The notes under the pieces: generated by a model
Seen by the model: the letters and a program-made list of their open reading frames with translations, nothing else
Told to the model about the DNA's origin: nothing
The model's database searches: none
In this document: piece by piece, positions 44,423-52,471 of the stretch
Numbering within the stretch: the first letter of the stretch is position 1
How the letters are laid out: each line of letters opens with the position of its first letter
DNA from: Phytophthora colocasiae
Taxonomy: Eukaryota; Oomycota; Peronosporomycetes; Peronosporales; Peronosporaceae
NCBI GenBank assembly: GCA_018806915.1
Contig: JAGKQI010000064.1
Location: 806,001-870,000, forward strand
DNA length: 64,000 bases
Direction of reading: 5' to 3'
Translations under genes and position numbers: made by a program

Positions 44423-45283
44423 TTGGACGAAATTAATGAAGCATTTTCAAGCAGACGGACGCTTTCACGCACCGAACCGGAACTGGACCTGGCAGCATTT
44501 CTTGTTGATAATCCTTCTCAAATATCCCAGCCAGACCTCGAGTTTTCTGAAGCTTCCCAAAGTATTATCGATGGCACCGGTGGCTACAGAGTTGAGGACG
44601 AAAACATCGCGTCCCCGTGCCATACCAACACGGTTACTACCCATGATCAAATTGATCACCCCATCACTATTACTACAGAGGCGCTGGACTGTGATAGTGA
44701 ACGCAGTGTGCCCCTTAGTGCAACTGCCAACAGAATTTCAGTGCCTCACCAGCACACATCAATTGACCCAGTGGAAGTTGCGCAACTTCCGACAACCGTG
44801 CACTCACGTGGGCCTGTCGTATCGGGAGTTGATATCATCAGACTGCATCAACCGCCTGTCGCAACTTCAACTTCAAACAATACTCAGCAGAAGAACGGTC
44901 GTCGTGGAATTGTTCATCTTCAATGTGATTGCCCTGTTGATGTGGAAAGTCTCTATATGTGGGCTCAGCATTTTAGCGATAAGGATCGCGTCTGTGAGAT
45001 AATCGATCGCTATCCGGTTTTGTTCTCAGAGACCTTCTTACAGACTCGACGGCCCGACGTCGTCATGCGAATTGCCCCTACAAGCTACAATTTCTTGGTT
45101 CCCCGTGGATTACTCTCAAACATCTCGAGTGCTTTCGCAAACTGGGAGAAAAGTAAGTGTGACGCGGGTCCGAGTAAAATTTTTCATGATCTTGACACCG
45201 ACAGCGCTGAACCTGTTCCAGTCGTAACTTTGGCAACGCACGGGGAGTTTACACGGTACGGTGGCTATTCCCTGAACTGTTAA
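44423..45283 (+). pseudogene. Linker region between transposase and protease
   Basis: A 286-codon open frame, Ser/Thr/Asp rich, follows the SWIM part in another frame. A one-base shift near 44398 would join ADEIEVI to GENENDLLDEINEAF. The second half has VDVESLYMWAQHFSDKDRVCEIIDRYP and LVPRGLLSNISSAFANWEKSK, with no known domain. The frame stops at 45281, just before a GTAAAT donor and a TGCAG acceptor (about 45334), after which the protease frame continues. Confidence 0.6.
44775..44788. repeat. Palindrome AAGTTGCGCAACTT, copy 3
   Basis: Exact copy inside the linker coding sequence (encodes EVAQLP). Confidence 0.95.
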
Positions 45284-45333
45284 GGTAAATAACTCTTAAT
45301 TCTGTGTGATTTCAATGGTAATGCAGAAGGTAT

Positions 45334-46254
45334 ACAGTCGTTGCGAAGCAAATTTACGAAGTCTGTGAGGTAATCCACCGTTATCAGGATGATTTGGAGT
45401 GGGTCCATGGTCACATCACTACTGAAGACGATGCAGTGGAATTTTCACTTTATATTGCATCTGTGATGCCATCTATGCCTAAAATGGCTCAGCAAGTTGC
45501 GCAACTTTTGTCCGAGTCTTGGCTGGCAAGAAAATTCATGTTGAGACCTGGTGCTGTGGGGAAAGGCGGCTTCTTACAGCTCGCTCAAGTCGTGGGTCAC
45601 CTCGCAGGCAAAGCCAGACTAAGCGATTCCGTCATGCATTGTGCTTTGCAGTATATTTTTTCGCACCACCACGCACGTTGTTACACCGTGGACCCTATCC
45701 ATGTGGAGAGAGGAGAGTTCAAGTTTCCTGCAACCGCGATGGCAGCATATCGACACGTCATTGTCCCAGTGTTTATCAGAGCCTTAAAGCACTGGGTTAT
45801 ACAGATAATCACCCTACCGATTACGACAGATGAGCATCTGACCTTAGTGCTTTACGACCCGCTTGGTATCGAATCCCACCACGAGCTGCTCAAGGACAAA
45901 TGGAATTCATATACGATGCAGTTTCTTCAAGAATGGCATGCTCGCGATTGTGCATGTACAAGAACAGTGGAAAATGCAGAGCATGCTGACACATCTCTTA
46001 ACAGCAAATGCTTCTCTCCTTTGGTGAGGGAAAATCTACTCCTGCATCCACGACAGCCTGATGCAGTGAGCTGTGGCGTTTTGTGCATTGCTCTGGCGTT
46101 TAGCTATATTGATGGTGATAAGAAGTTTCAGGAGATCACGGTGGTGAAGCATGCCGAGGTGGACGCGATGCGTCTATGCATCATGTGGCAGGTCCTGTGT
46201 GATTGTGATGAAAGGCAAAATGCTGACAGATGCCACATTCAGTGTTTGGCCTGA
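45334..46254 (+). CDS. ULP1-like (C48) cysteine protease domain of the transposon
   Basis: Open from the acceptor at about 45334 (YTVVAKQIYEVCEVIHRYQ) to the stop at 46254. The C48 catalytic residues are readable: His in ALKHWVIQIITLP, Asp in LVLYDPLG, then Gln and Cys in HPRQPDAVSCGVL. ULP1 family enzymes cut SUMO-like proteins. Copies carried by Mutator-like elements have an unknown role, perhaps removing SUMO from host or element proteins. The domain itself is undamaged. It is probably the last part of one protein with the SWIM transposase. Confidence 0.8.
   Translation, partial: TVVAKQIYEVCEVIHRYQDDLEWVHGHITTEDDAVEFSLYIASVMPSMPKMAQQVAQLLSESWLARKFMLRPGAVGKGGFLQLAQVVGHLAGKARLSDSVMHCALQYIFSHHHARCYTVDPIHVERGEFKFPATAMAAYRHVIVPVFIRALKHWVIQIITLPITTDEHLTLVLYDPLGIESHHELLKDKWNSYTMQFLQEWHARDCACTRTVENAEHADTSLNSKCFSPLVRENLLLHPRQPDAVSCGVLCIALAFSYIDGDKKFQEITVVKHAEVDAMRLCIMWQVLCDCDERQNADRCHIQCLA
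45494..45507. repeat. Palindrome AAGTTGCGCAACTT, copy 4
   Basis: Exact copy inside the protease coding sequence (encodes QVAQLL). Confidence 0.95.
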
Positions 46255-46524
46255 TGTTCAATCTATCAACAAGAAGATCAACAAGCACTTCAAGGCGACG
46301 TCGCGTAGCGAAGCTACGCTTTAGTGCAGTTATAGTGAAATTCTCTGTCACCGTATTGGAGTAATTGACTTTTTACTTAGTACATCAGAAGAAATGTCAG
46401 TGTAGTAGTGCATGTTTGCCCAGATGTACTTGCAATGAAGACGAACGAGTACTGGGTCAGGAGAAGGGCTCTTTACCTTGGCCGTTGTTTCTAAACGTGC
46501 TGCAAGGTGCACAATGTGCTCGCA

Positions 46525-46680
46525 GTTGTTGTAGAAGTTGTTCCAAGGTGCTTGAAGTTGTTCCAAGGTGCACAAGAAAACGTTGCCGAAGGTGCTTAAA
46601 GGCGCGCAACTTCTGCACTTAAGGTGCGTGAAGGTGCTGGAAGGTGCACACGTTGCTTCAACAGAAGTTGCTTTAACGAG
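46525..46680. repeat. Right cluster of GAAGTTG and AAGGTGC words
   Basis: Repeated GAAGTTG(TT), CAAGGTGC, GAAGGTGC and GCGCGCAACTTCTGCAC words fill this stretch, mostly inverted relative to the left GCAACTT cluster. Together they form a subterminal repeat pair like those bound by transposases of CACTA elements. Confidence 0.75.
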
Positions 46681-46933
46681 AGTCGTAGTGTTGCGTTCCA
46701 TCAGGCCTGAGCGTACGCTCGATAGCGTCACGAGAACGCTTAGCTTCTTTCGCAATTGTCGGAATAGTAGTCCGCCTTCTCTCAATCCGCAAATGCTCCC
46801 ACGCTCTTCATCTCTCAGCCACAGTGCCATACCACGGCCAAATTGCAAACTGTCCTCAGCACCAAGCTGCCACGCGCTCCCCACCGGCGGTGGCACCGCC
46901 GCTGTGGACGGTTGGACGAACAAAATCACAATT

Positions 46934-47184
46934 GCAGCTATCATTGTGATACATATATATGACAATTTGTATGGTGACAGGTGGCCGGAAGTTGGGACGG
47001 ATGTGCTTTTCAGTTTGTTGTATGTGAGGTATGCTTCAAACCGCAAAACTGCGGTTGTTAACACAAGTCCTGGGCTCTGTCGTACATCAGACAGATCATA
47101 CTCAAACAGCAACCCGATACCATAAAAATTGACTGAGTAGCGGCCAAAAGTAGGGGTGGCCGGATTAATTTGTCGCGGAGTGTA
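46934..47184. repeat. Terminal inverted repeat, right, 251 bp
   Basis: Reverse complement of 40761-41011. It ends ATTTGTCGCGGAGTGTA and is followed by TTA. Confidence 0.95.
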
Positions 47185-47461
47185 TTAGTGTCCGAAAAAT
47201 TATGGCGCACTTCAACTTGATACTGATTGGCAAAGAATTTTATCCAATCACTTTATCTCTACGTGTGACACGCCACATTTTTCGGGTTGCATCGCTCACT
47301 TTATCAGACGTTCAAGGCGTAAGCAGCCAGAAGAAAATCGTGTCATTCCTTGTGTGTGTGGGCGTCTGACTGCACTCCTTCACTTGCAGTCTTTTCCCCC
47401 TCCATCTCCCAGTTTTAACTAGCCTCTTCTCGTCGTTTAAATCCAAGTGTAGACGTCACAA
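47185..47461 (+). promoter_or_regulatory. Intergenic region and probable promoter of the FKBP15-like gene
   Basis: This is the first non-transposon sequence after the repeat region. GCTCACTTTATCAG at 47294 and a pyrimidine-rich stretch at 47390-47440 resemble oomycete initiator surroundings only loosely. The transposon end is 277 bp from the ATG. Confidence 0.3.
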
Positions 47462-50400
47462 ATGTCCTCCAACCCCAGTGCCCGCTTGAACGGTATTTTT
47501 CAAGATGCTTCGACCTCTGGCGGCGGGAACGACGCGCTGCGCTACACAGCGCCTCGAGAGCCGTCGCACAAGCAGCAGCAGCAGCAACAGCCAAGCCCTA
47601 CGGCCTCTTCAGCGCCGGCCTCCTCTGTCGTGTTCTCCACTATGGTCTCTTTGTACCAATACGACACTGCGACCCGTAAATACGTGCAGCTTGGGGGCTC
47701 CACCGCCGGCTCAAAGGCAGCTGTAGGCTGTGTAATTGTTGGAGCCGAGACGTCCTACAATCTGCTCTTCTACAACGCAGCCAAGCAGCATTTGTGTGCT
47801 GTTCCCATTAAATTTGGGACCTTTAAACCCACGCTACAAGCCAAGAGCTACGTGAACTTTTACGACGAACAGGGAGGCAATTGGTCGGTCAAATTCGCCA
47901 GTGATGCACAGGTGGCGGATTTCATGAGGCAGGTGTTCCTGGCCAAGATCCACGTCGAGATCTGGGGCAGTGAGAAGACAGTGACCAAGACAAACCCCAG
48001 TGCGTTAATTCAGGACGATTTGGTGTTTGTCAAGCCCGAGACGCAGCAAGTGAACAATGGAGACACTGTTGCTGTTGCATTCAGTGCCTGGAGAGTCGTC
48101 GGCAATGCGAATTCAGCTCCAGCTGACGTGGTGACTAAGTATTCGCCATTTGAAAAGGCCAGTGACAGTGATTTACGTAAAATTCGACTTGGAGACGGTA
48201 GCGAGCGGATTAAAGCATTAGAAGAGGGTATTGTGGGCATGAGGAAGGGTGGAAAGCGGATCGTGCTGGCTCCACCTGGAAAGACCAACGGACAGGATTG
48301 GTATCTACTGGAGATTGAGCTGTTCAAAACCAAGACAGGCCACGGAGCAGCGCAACGAAAGTCTGTGCCAGCTGTGAACACTTCGGCGACGACGGAGGAA
48401 GCGCCGAAAGCTTCGTCCTCGGACAGGAAGGCATCTCGAAGACGTTCAAGTCCCAGTTCGTCCAATAACAGTGCTGCAACCTCTTCCCGTTCTAACATCA
48501 CACGTAACCTCAGCGATGCCGCTGTGAATGGAGACCTGGTGCCTTACGAAGAAGATGCAAACAGCATCGCCTCGAAGAATGAGATAGAGTTGAAAGAACT
48601 TCGATTGTTGCAACGCGAGCAGCAGTTGGAGCTTCAGGCGCGTGCACTTGAACGCGAGCGGATGAACGTTACTGGTGGTGGTGGTTTCGGGTCTATGGGC
48701 TTTGGATTGAGTGGGGGCTTCAACAACAGCTTTCCGAGCTCTTCGACTATGTTCAACACTAACGGAGGACGCCCTGTGGATGCTGCGCTTTCAGAGCTGA
48801 ACGCTAAAGTGGATTATCTGATTCGAATGGCACCTGGAACGTCTTCGAACTCTGGATCCGGCGTTGGAGCTGGCCCCAGCGATGTGGCTGCTGTTATTCG
48901 CGGTGTGGAACGACTCGCAAGCGAGAACGATCGACTTTTAACGCAAATTAATTCGCAGCATCAACAGCAGTCGTCGTACGAGAAACGTTGCGAGGAGTTA
49001 CTGGAGCAGAACCAGCGATTGCAAGACGAGAAGCGCACACTGCAGGAGCGATATCAGTCGGCAGCCAGCTCTCAATTGAACGTCACATCTGAGTTGAGTT
49101 CTCTTGCCAGTGCGCGGGATGCTGCAGTCACGCAGACGAATCGTTTGCATGCTGAGTACCAACAGCTATTGACAGCTTACTACCAGCTGCAGCAGCAACA
49201 AGGGGTCAGTAGCGAGGCTGAGGAACACAAGCAAGCGCTTACCTTTGAGCGAGAAGCCCGTTCTCGAGCAGAGAAGCAACTGGCGAAGGAGACGCAGGCG
49301 CGCTCACTCGCAGAACAAGAGCTGGCACTAACGAAGAAGCAGCATGACGTGGCATTGCAAGTGGTGACGTCGGAGCTGTCGACAGCTACTGCACAGCTGG
49401 AGAAGCAGGTCCGCACGCTTCAGACTCAACTGCAGAAGGTAAATGATGAGAAAATGCGATTACAGGCCCATGCTGAGCAGGCACAGCTCTTGGTCGCTCA
49501 AGGTGAGACGAAGGAGCGAGACGCAACACAACAGCTAGAAAGGGCTGTCCAGCAGGTGGCAAAACTACAGCGAGAGAACCAGGAGCTTGCCGGTAAGCTG
49601 GACGCGTCTTTGGCACGCGTGCAGGAGCTGGAGGTGAACGCCAAGACCCCAGAGATGACGGAGAGTGGTCTGGCAGCTGAGGAGAAGCGTATTTTCGTGA
49701 AGCAAGTCGAGTTATTGCAGCAGCAGGTGAAGGATCTGGAGCAGGAGAAGTTCGAACAAGTACAACAAGTACTCGCTTCTGGCAGCTCGTCGTCTGGCGT
49801 GGGACACGAGGGCGAATGCGAAAACTGCGCAGCCGCGAAGGAGCGTGAACAAGCAGCGGAGCGTGCGTTGGCTGCAGCGGAGACAATCAAGCGCGAGGCT
49901 CAGGACATGCTGGCAGTGGCCGCGCACACTGGTGGAGGCGGTGGCGCTGAGGAGCGCGAAAGACTCGTGGGTCTCTTTAAGGAATCAGTGAACGAGATGT
50001 TTTTCCGTTTCCAGGACCTGTTTGAGGAGGAGACGGCGGTCGATGGGAAGCAGGTGCTTAATGCCATTCGGAAGGTCTTGAAGTCAAGCACGAAAAACAT
50101 CATCAAGCAACTCCAGGAACCTGCGCCGCTAGACACTGAGACTGAACCGGAGAGTGATGGCAACGTGAGTGATGGTCCACCAGCCCCACCACCACAAGAG
50201 ACACCCGTTGTTCAAACTGCTGCAGCCGTCGAAGCTGTTGCTGAGACTGTTGCTGCTGTAGAAGCAGTCGAAGAGGGAGAGCGACCTGTTGGCAACGATC
50301 AAGTCGCGGAGGAGAAGTCTGAACATGTTGTTGTTGCCGAACCTACTGTCGTCGCTGATGATGAGGAGAAATCAGGCACTGAAGCAAAGGTGGAGAAAGA

Positions 50401-50527
50401 ACCCGTTTCAAATGCCACAACAGAAGTGACACCAGCTCCAGCCTCCGCTGCTACAGCTCCTGTTCTCCATACACCGCAGTATCCATCGAGTGACGAAAGT
50501 GACAGTGAATCAGAATTCCGAGGGTAA
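47462..50527 (+). CDS. FKBP15-like protein (WH1 + FKBP domains + long coiled coil)
   Basis: One 1,021-residue exon. The N-terminus (SARLNGIF...ALRYTAPREP, residues 6-34) resembles animal FKBP15 (WAFL). A Gln run is followed by a WH1/EVH1-like domain (about 55-165, MVSLYQYDTATRKYVQLG to FMRQVFLAKIHVE). An FKBP-type peptidyl-prolyl isomerase-like domain follows (about 187-293, with IRLGDGSERIKALEEGIVGMRKGGKRIV and WYLLEIELF). A Ser-rich linker, coiled coils (about 375-405 and 475-860, Gln/Glu rich), a CENC pair and a Glu/Val-rich tail complete it. FKBP15 acts on early endosomes with actin and WASP-pathway proteins; a similar role here is inferred from domain order. Isomerase activity is doubtful, because several active-site aromatics of FKBP12 are not evident. 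Confidence 0.85.
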   Translation: MSSNPSARLNGIFQDASTSGGGNDALRYTAPREPSHKQQQQQQPSPTASSAPASSVVFSTMVSLYQYDTATRKYVQLGGSTAGSKAAVGCVIVGAETSYNLLFYNAAKQHLCAVPIKFGTFKPTLQAKSYVNFYDEQGGNWSVKFASDAQVADFMRQVFLAKIHVEIWGSEKTVTKTNPSALIQDDLVFVKPETQQVNNGDTVAVAFSAWRVVGNANSAPADVVTKYSPFEKASDSDLRKIRLGDGSERIKALEEGIVGMRKGGKRIVLAPPGKTNGQDWYLLEIELFKTKTGHGAAQRKSVPAVNTSATTEEAPKASSSDRKASRRRSSPSSSNNSAATSSRSNITRNLSDAAVNGDLVPYEEDANSIASKNEIELKELRLLQREQQLELQARALERERMNVTGGGGFGSMGFGLSGGFNNSFPSSSTMFNTNGGRPVDAALSELNAKVDYLIRMAPGTSSNSGSGVGAGPSDVAAVIRGVERLASENDRLLTQINSQHQQQSSYEKRCEELLEQNQRLQDEKRTLQERYQSAASSQLNVTSELSSLASARDAAVTQTNRLHAEYQQLLTAYYQLQQQQGVSSEAEEHKQALTFEREARSRAEKQLAKETQARSLAEQELALTKKQHDVALQVVTSELSTATAQLEKQVRTLQTQLQKVNDEKMRLQAHAEQAQLLVAQGETKERDATQQLERAVQQVAKLQRENQELAGKLDASLARVQELEVNAKTPEMTESGLAAEEKRIFVKQVELLQQQVKDLEQEKFEQVQQVLASGSSSSGVGHEGECENCAAAKEREQAAERALAAAETIKREAQDMLAVAAHTGGGGGAEERERLVGLFKESVNEMFFRFQDLFEEETAVDGKQVLNAIRKVLKSSTKNIIKQLQEPAPLDTETEPESDGNVSDGPPAPPPQETPVVQTAAAVEAVAETVAAVEAVEEGERPVGNDQVAEEKSEHVVVAEPTVVADDEEKSGTEAKVEKEPVSNATTEVTPAPASAATAPVLHTPQYPSSDESDSESEFRG

Positions 50528-50730
50528 ACGATCGCCAGTGAACGGAGCATCAGGACGATCGAAGACTTGAGTCGCTACGTTGCCAATAAATTCATGTACT
50601 TAAGAGCTTGCACACCGAGCTTTGAGCTCGTTTTTGCTGGAGCACGTACGTAAAGAAAAATATATCAACATTAACTATTTGTTCTTCTCTTTTTGACACA
50701 CAAAAAACACTTATTTAGTCAAAAACAAAA

Positions 50731-51033
50731 ATGCCAGGAACAACTTCGACCCCCAAGAAATCGCCTGTGCGTATGGGCAAGCTCTTCTCTCGGATGCTCA
50801 CCGAGTGTCCACTCGACGTACGTCTACATCTACCCAGTATTCATCCTCATTATAATTTTCTGTGGCTTATAGCCACACAAACTGACCAATTTTCTCTTTC
50901 ATGCTGTCAGATTCAAGTGTACGGCAAATGCGTGGCCGAAATCCACGGTGGCGTGAACCGCCAGGCCTGTGAGAAGGAATTCCAGAAGCTGCGCGCCTGC
51001 TTGGACCGCGTGGCGCACCAGCGTCGCGTCTAG
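50731..51033 (+). CDS. NDUFAF8-like complex I assembly factor, two exons
   Basis: Exons 50731-50817 and 50911-51033 with a 93-bp phase-0 GTACGT...TGTCAG intron give 69 residues. Splicing creates a twin CX9C protein: ECPLDIQVYGKC and CEKEFQKLRAC, each with nine residues between the cysteines. YGKCVAEIHGG and CxxEFxxLRxC match human NDUFAF8, which works in the mitochondrial intermembrane space or matrix to stabilise NDUFAF5 during complex I assembly. The unspliced frame would put 31 unrelated residues between the pairs, so the intron is well supported. Just 203 bp separate it from the previous stop. Confidence 0.85.
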   Translation: MPGTTSTPKKSPVRMGKLFSRMLTECPLDVRLHLPSIHPHYNFLWLIATQTDQFSLSCCQIQVYGKCVAEIHGGVNRQACEKEFQKLRACLDRVAHQRRV

Positions 51034-51155
51034 AGACACCAGACGTCCAGCGATAACATCGTAGCGCATTTTGTCACTATTTTAGTCCGCTGTATGCTTT
51101 TTTTGCGCGCTATACACTTATTTGGTCATTTAGGAATTTTACGTCCGCGGCGCGC

Positions 51156-52394
51156 ATGGAGGTGATGGATGAGGCGGTCGCACCAGTGTCACGCGGCTTC
51201 CAGGGCGAATTGGAGCTGGATAAAACGTTGTCCGACATCACCAGGATCTCTTCTAGTAGTATGGAAAGTGACAGCAACGTAGACGCTCTGGATCGCGCAG
51301 AATCCGACGATAGCGACGACAACTTCGGCGAGGACGCTCTACCCATCGACCGTGAGGGTCTGGAGCACGAACTGGCACGACTTGACGACCTGGAACGACG
51401 ACTACAACTCGAGAAAGCAACAGACTTTGTACTGGAGTGTGAACTACTGTTGGCCATGCGCCAAGAGAGAGTAACCAAAGCCCAAGCAGCTTTGGAGAGA
51501 CGGCATTCAGCAGCCAGGAAAGTTTGTGAGTACTCGGTCGAAAAAGCCCGAGAAAGATGCACCGAGCGCTGCCTGGAGCTACAGAGAGAGATGAACGCTG
51601 ATATTGAGCGAGAACTACGTCGGCTGCACACAGCTAAGGACGGCGTGAGTGTGACCAGTCGCCGACGTCGAGCTGTGCGGGACGAGAGCCGCGGAGGCTT
51701 CTCCACACCGGCCAAAACCTCTGGAAACGGCATGAGGAGACGACGTACTATCGACGAAGATGATAGACCTGAAGATGTGTTCTTGGCCTCGGCCTCACCC
51801 GAGGAGAGAGCTCATAGAGTTCAGTTTGAAGAGAAGAAGAGGCTGGAGCGGCTCTTGGGCCGCGCATCAGTTTTTGAGCCGGCAGTGAAGCAGATGACAG
51901 CTGAAGAAATCGCTCAAGACTTGGAGGCTATTAGGAGTGCTGTTCTGCCTACCGGTAGTTCAGAGTCCTTGAAGACGAAAGCTGACAAGAAAAACAACAA
52001 GAAGAAACTGAAGGAGAAGCCGAAACGACGGAGACCTATGATCATCACTCCCAGGAGGATACCACACGCATCAGGACCGAACTTAGCTGCGTCTGCGACA
52101 CCGTCACTTAATATGAAGACAGCAAAGAACCCACGGCCCAGATTGCACTACAACCCACGCATGCTACAGGAGGGACAGGAGGTTGAGGTGTTTAAGCGAA
52201 CAGAACCAGAGACGGAAAATCTTAATCGGGACGAACGCGTCATGTCCGGTGTTATCACTGCTACCACTGCTACACACGTATACGTGCTCACAGCCAGTGG
52301 CCGCTTCGAGACGCTTGACGTCTGCGAATGCGTTCAAGGCTCACTCTATGTGCGAGCAGTAGAGAACAGCAACAGCCCAAGAAATAGGTCATGA
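51156..52394 (+). CDS. Sds3-like subunit of the Sin3-histone deacetylase corepressor
   Basis: Intronless, 412 residues. The acidic N-terminus is followed by a long helix (about 70-165, LARLDDLERRLQLEKATDFVLECELL to ERELRRL), as in the Sds3/BRMS1 family. Then come a basic RRRR segment, MTAEEIAQDLEAIRS (about 247-261), resembling the LTDEQIxEDL segment of human SUDS3, and a C-terminal beta-rich domain (about 327-400, LHYNPRMLQEGQEVEVF to GSLYVRAV), similar to the SUDS3 capsid-like domain. Family members hold the Sin3-HDAC complex together in the nucleus. The ATG is 122 bp after the previous stop and is the first in frame. Confidence 0.7.
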   Translation: MEVMDEAVAPVSRGFQGELELDKTLSDITRISSSSMESDSNVDALDRAESDDSDDNFGEDALPIDREGLEHELARLDDLERRLQLEKATDFVLECELLLAMRQERVTKAQAALERRHSAARKVCEYSVEKARERCTERCLELQREMNADIERELRRLHTAKDGVSVTSRRRRAVRDESRGGFSTPAKTSGNGMRRRRTIDEDDRPEDVFLASASPEERAHRVQFEEKKRLERLLGRASVFEPAVKQMTAEEIAQDLEAIRSAVLPTGSSESLKTKADKKNNKKKLKEKPKRRRPMIITPRRIPHASGPNLAASATPSLNMKTAKNPRPRLHYNPRMLQEGQEVEVFKRTEPETENLNRDERVMSGVITATTATHVYVLTASGRFETLDVCECVQGSLYVRAVENSNSPRNRS

Positions 52395-52471
52395 ACTCCT
52401 CCAATAGATAAAACAGGGATAAAATCAACCCGACCACAGCAATATCGACGTCTATTGCAGCGTACACTGTC

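Larger units (their letters stand above)
40761..47184 (+). mobile_element. 6,424-bp Mutator-like element with SWIM transposase and ULP1 protease
   Basis: It is bounded by 251-bp near-identical inverted repeats; TTA flanks both ends (40758-40760, 47185-47187). On the plus strand it codes for a Lys-rich N-terminal part, a DDE-type transposase with D...D...E blocks, a SWIM zinc finger, a linker, and a C48 (ULP1-like) cysteine protease. A 14-bp palindrome AAGTTGCGCAACTT occurs four times inside, and half-sites cluster near both ends (41379-41470 and 46525-46680). MULEs carrying ULP1-like proteases are known in plants and other eukaryotes. The 3-bp flank is shorter than the 8-10 bp usual for MULEs. 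A Tc1/mariner fragment is embedded next to the left repeat. Confidence 0.88.

Noticed and set aside
46348..47112. 254-codon minus-strand frame at the right end of the long-TIR element, similar to a frame at the left end
   Set aside because: The similarity comes from the 251-bp inverted repeat; the rest covers the subterminal repeat array. No protein domain seen.
49386..49886. Minus-strand frames opposite the FKBP15-like coiled coil
   Set aside because: Shadow of a Gln/Glu-rich coding region; no motif and no start context.
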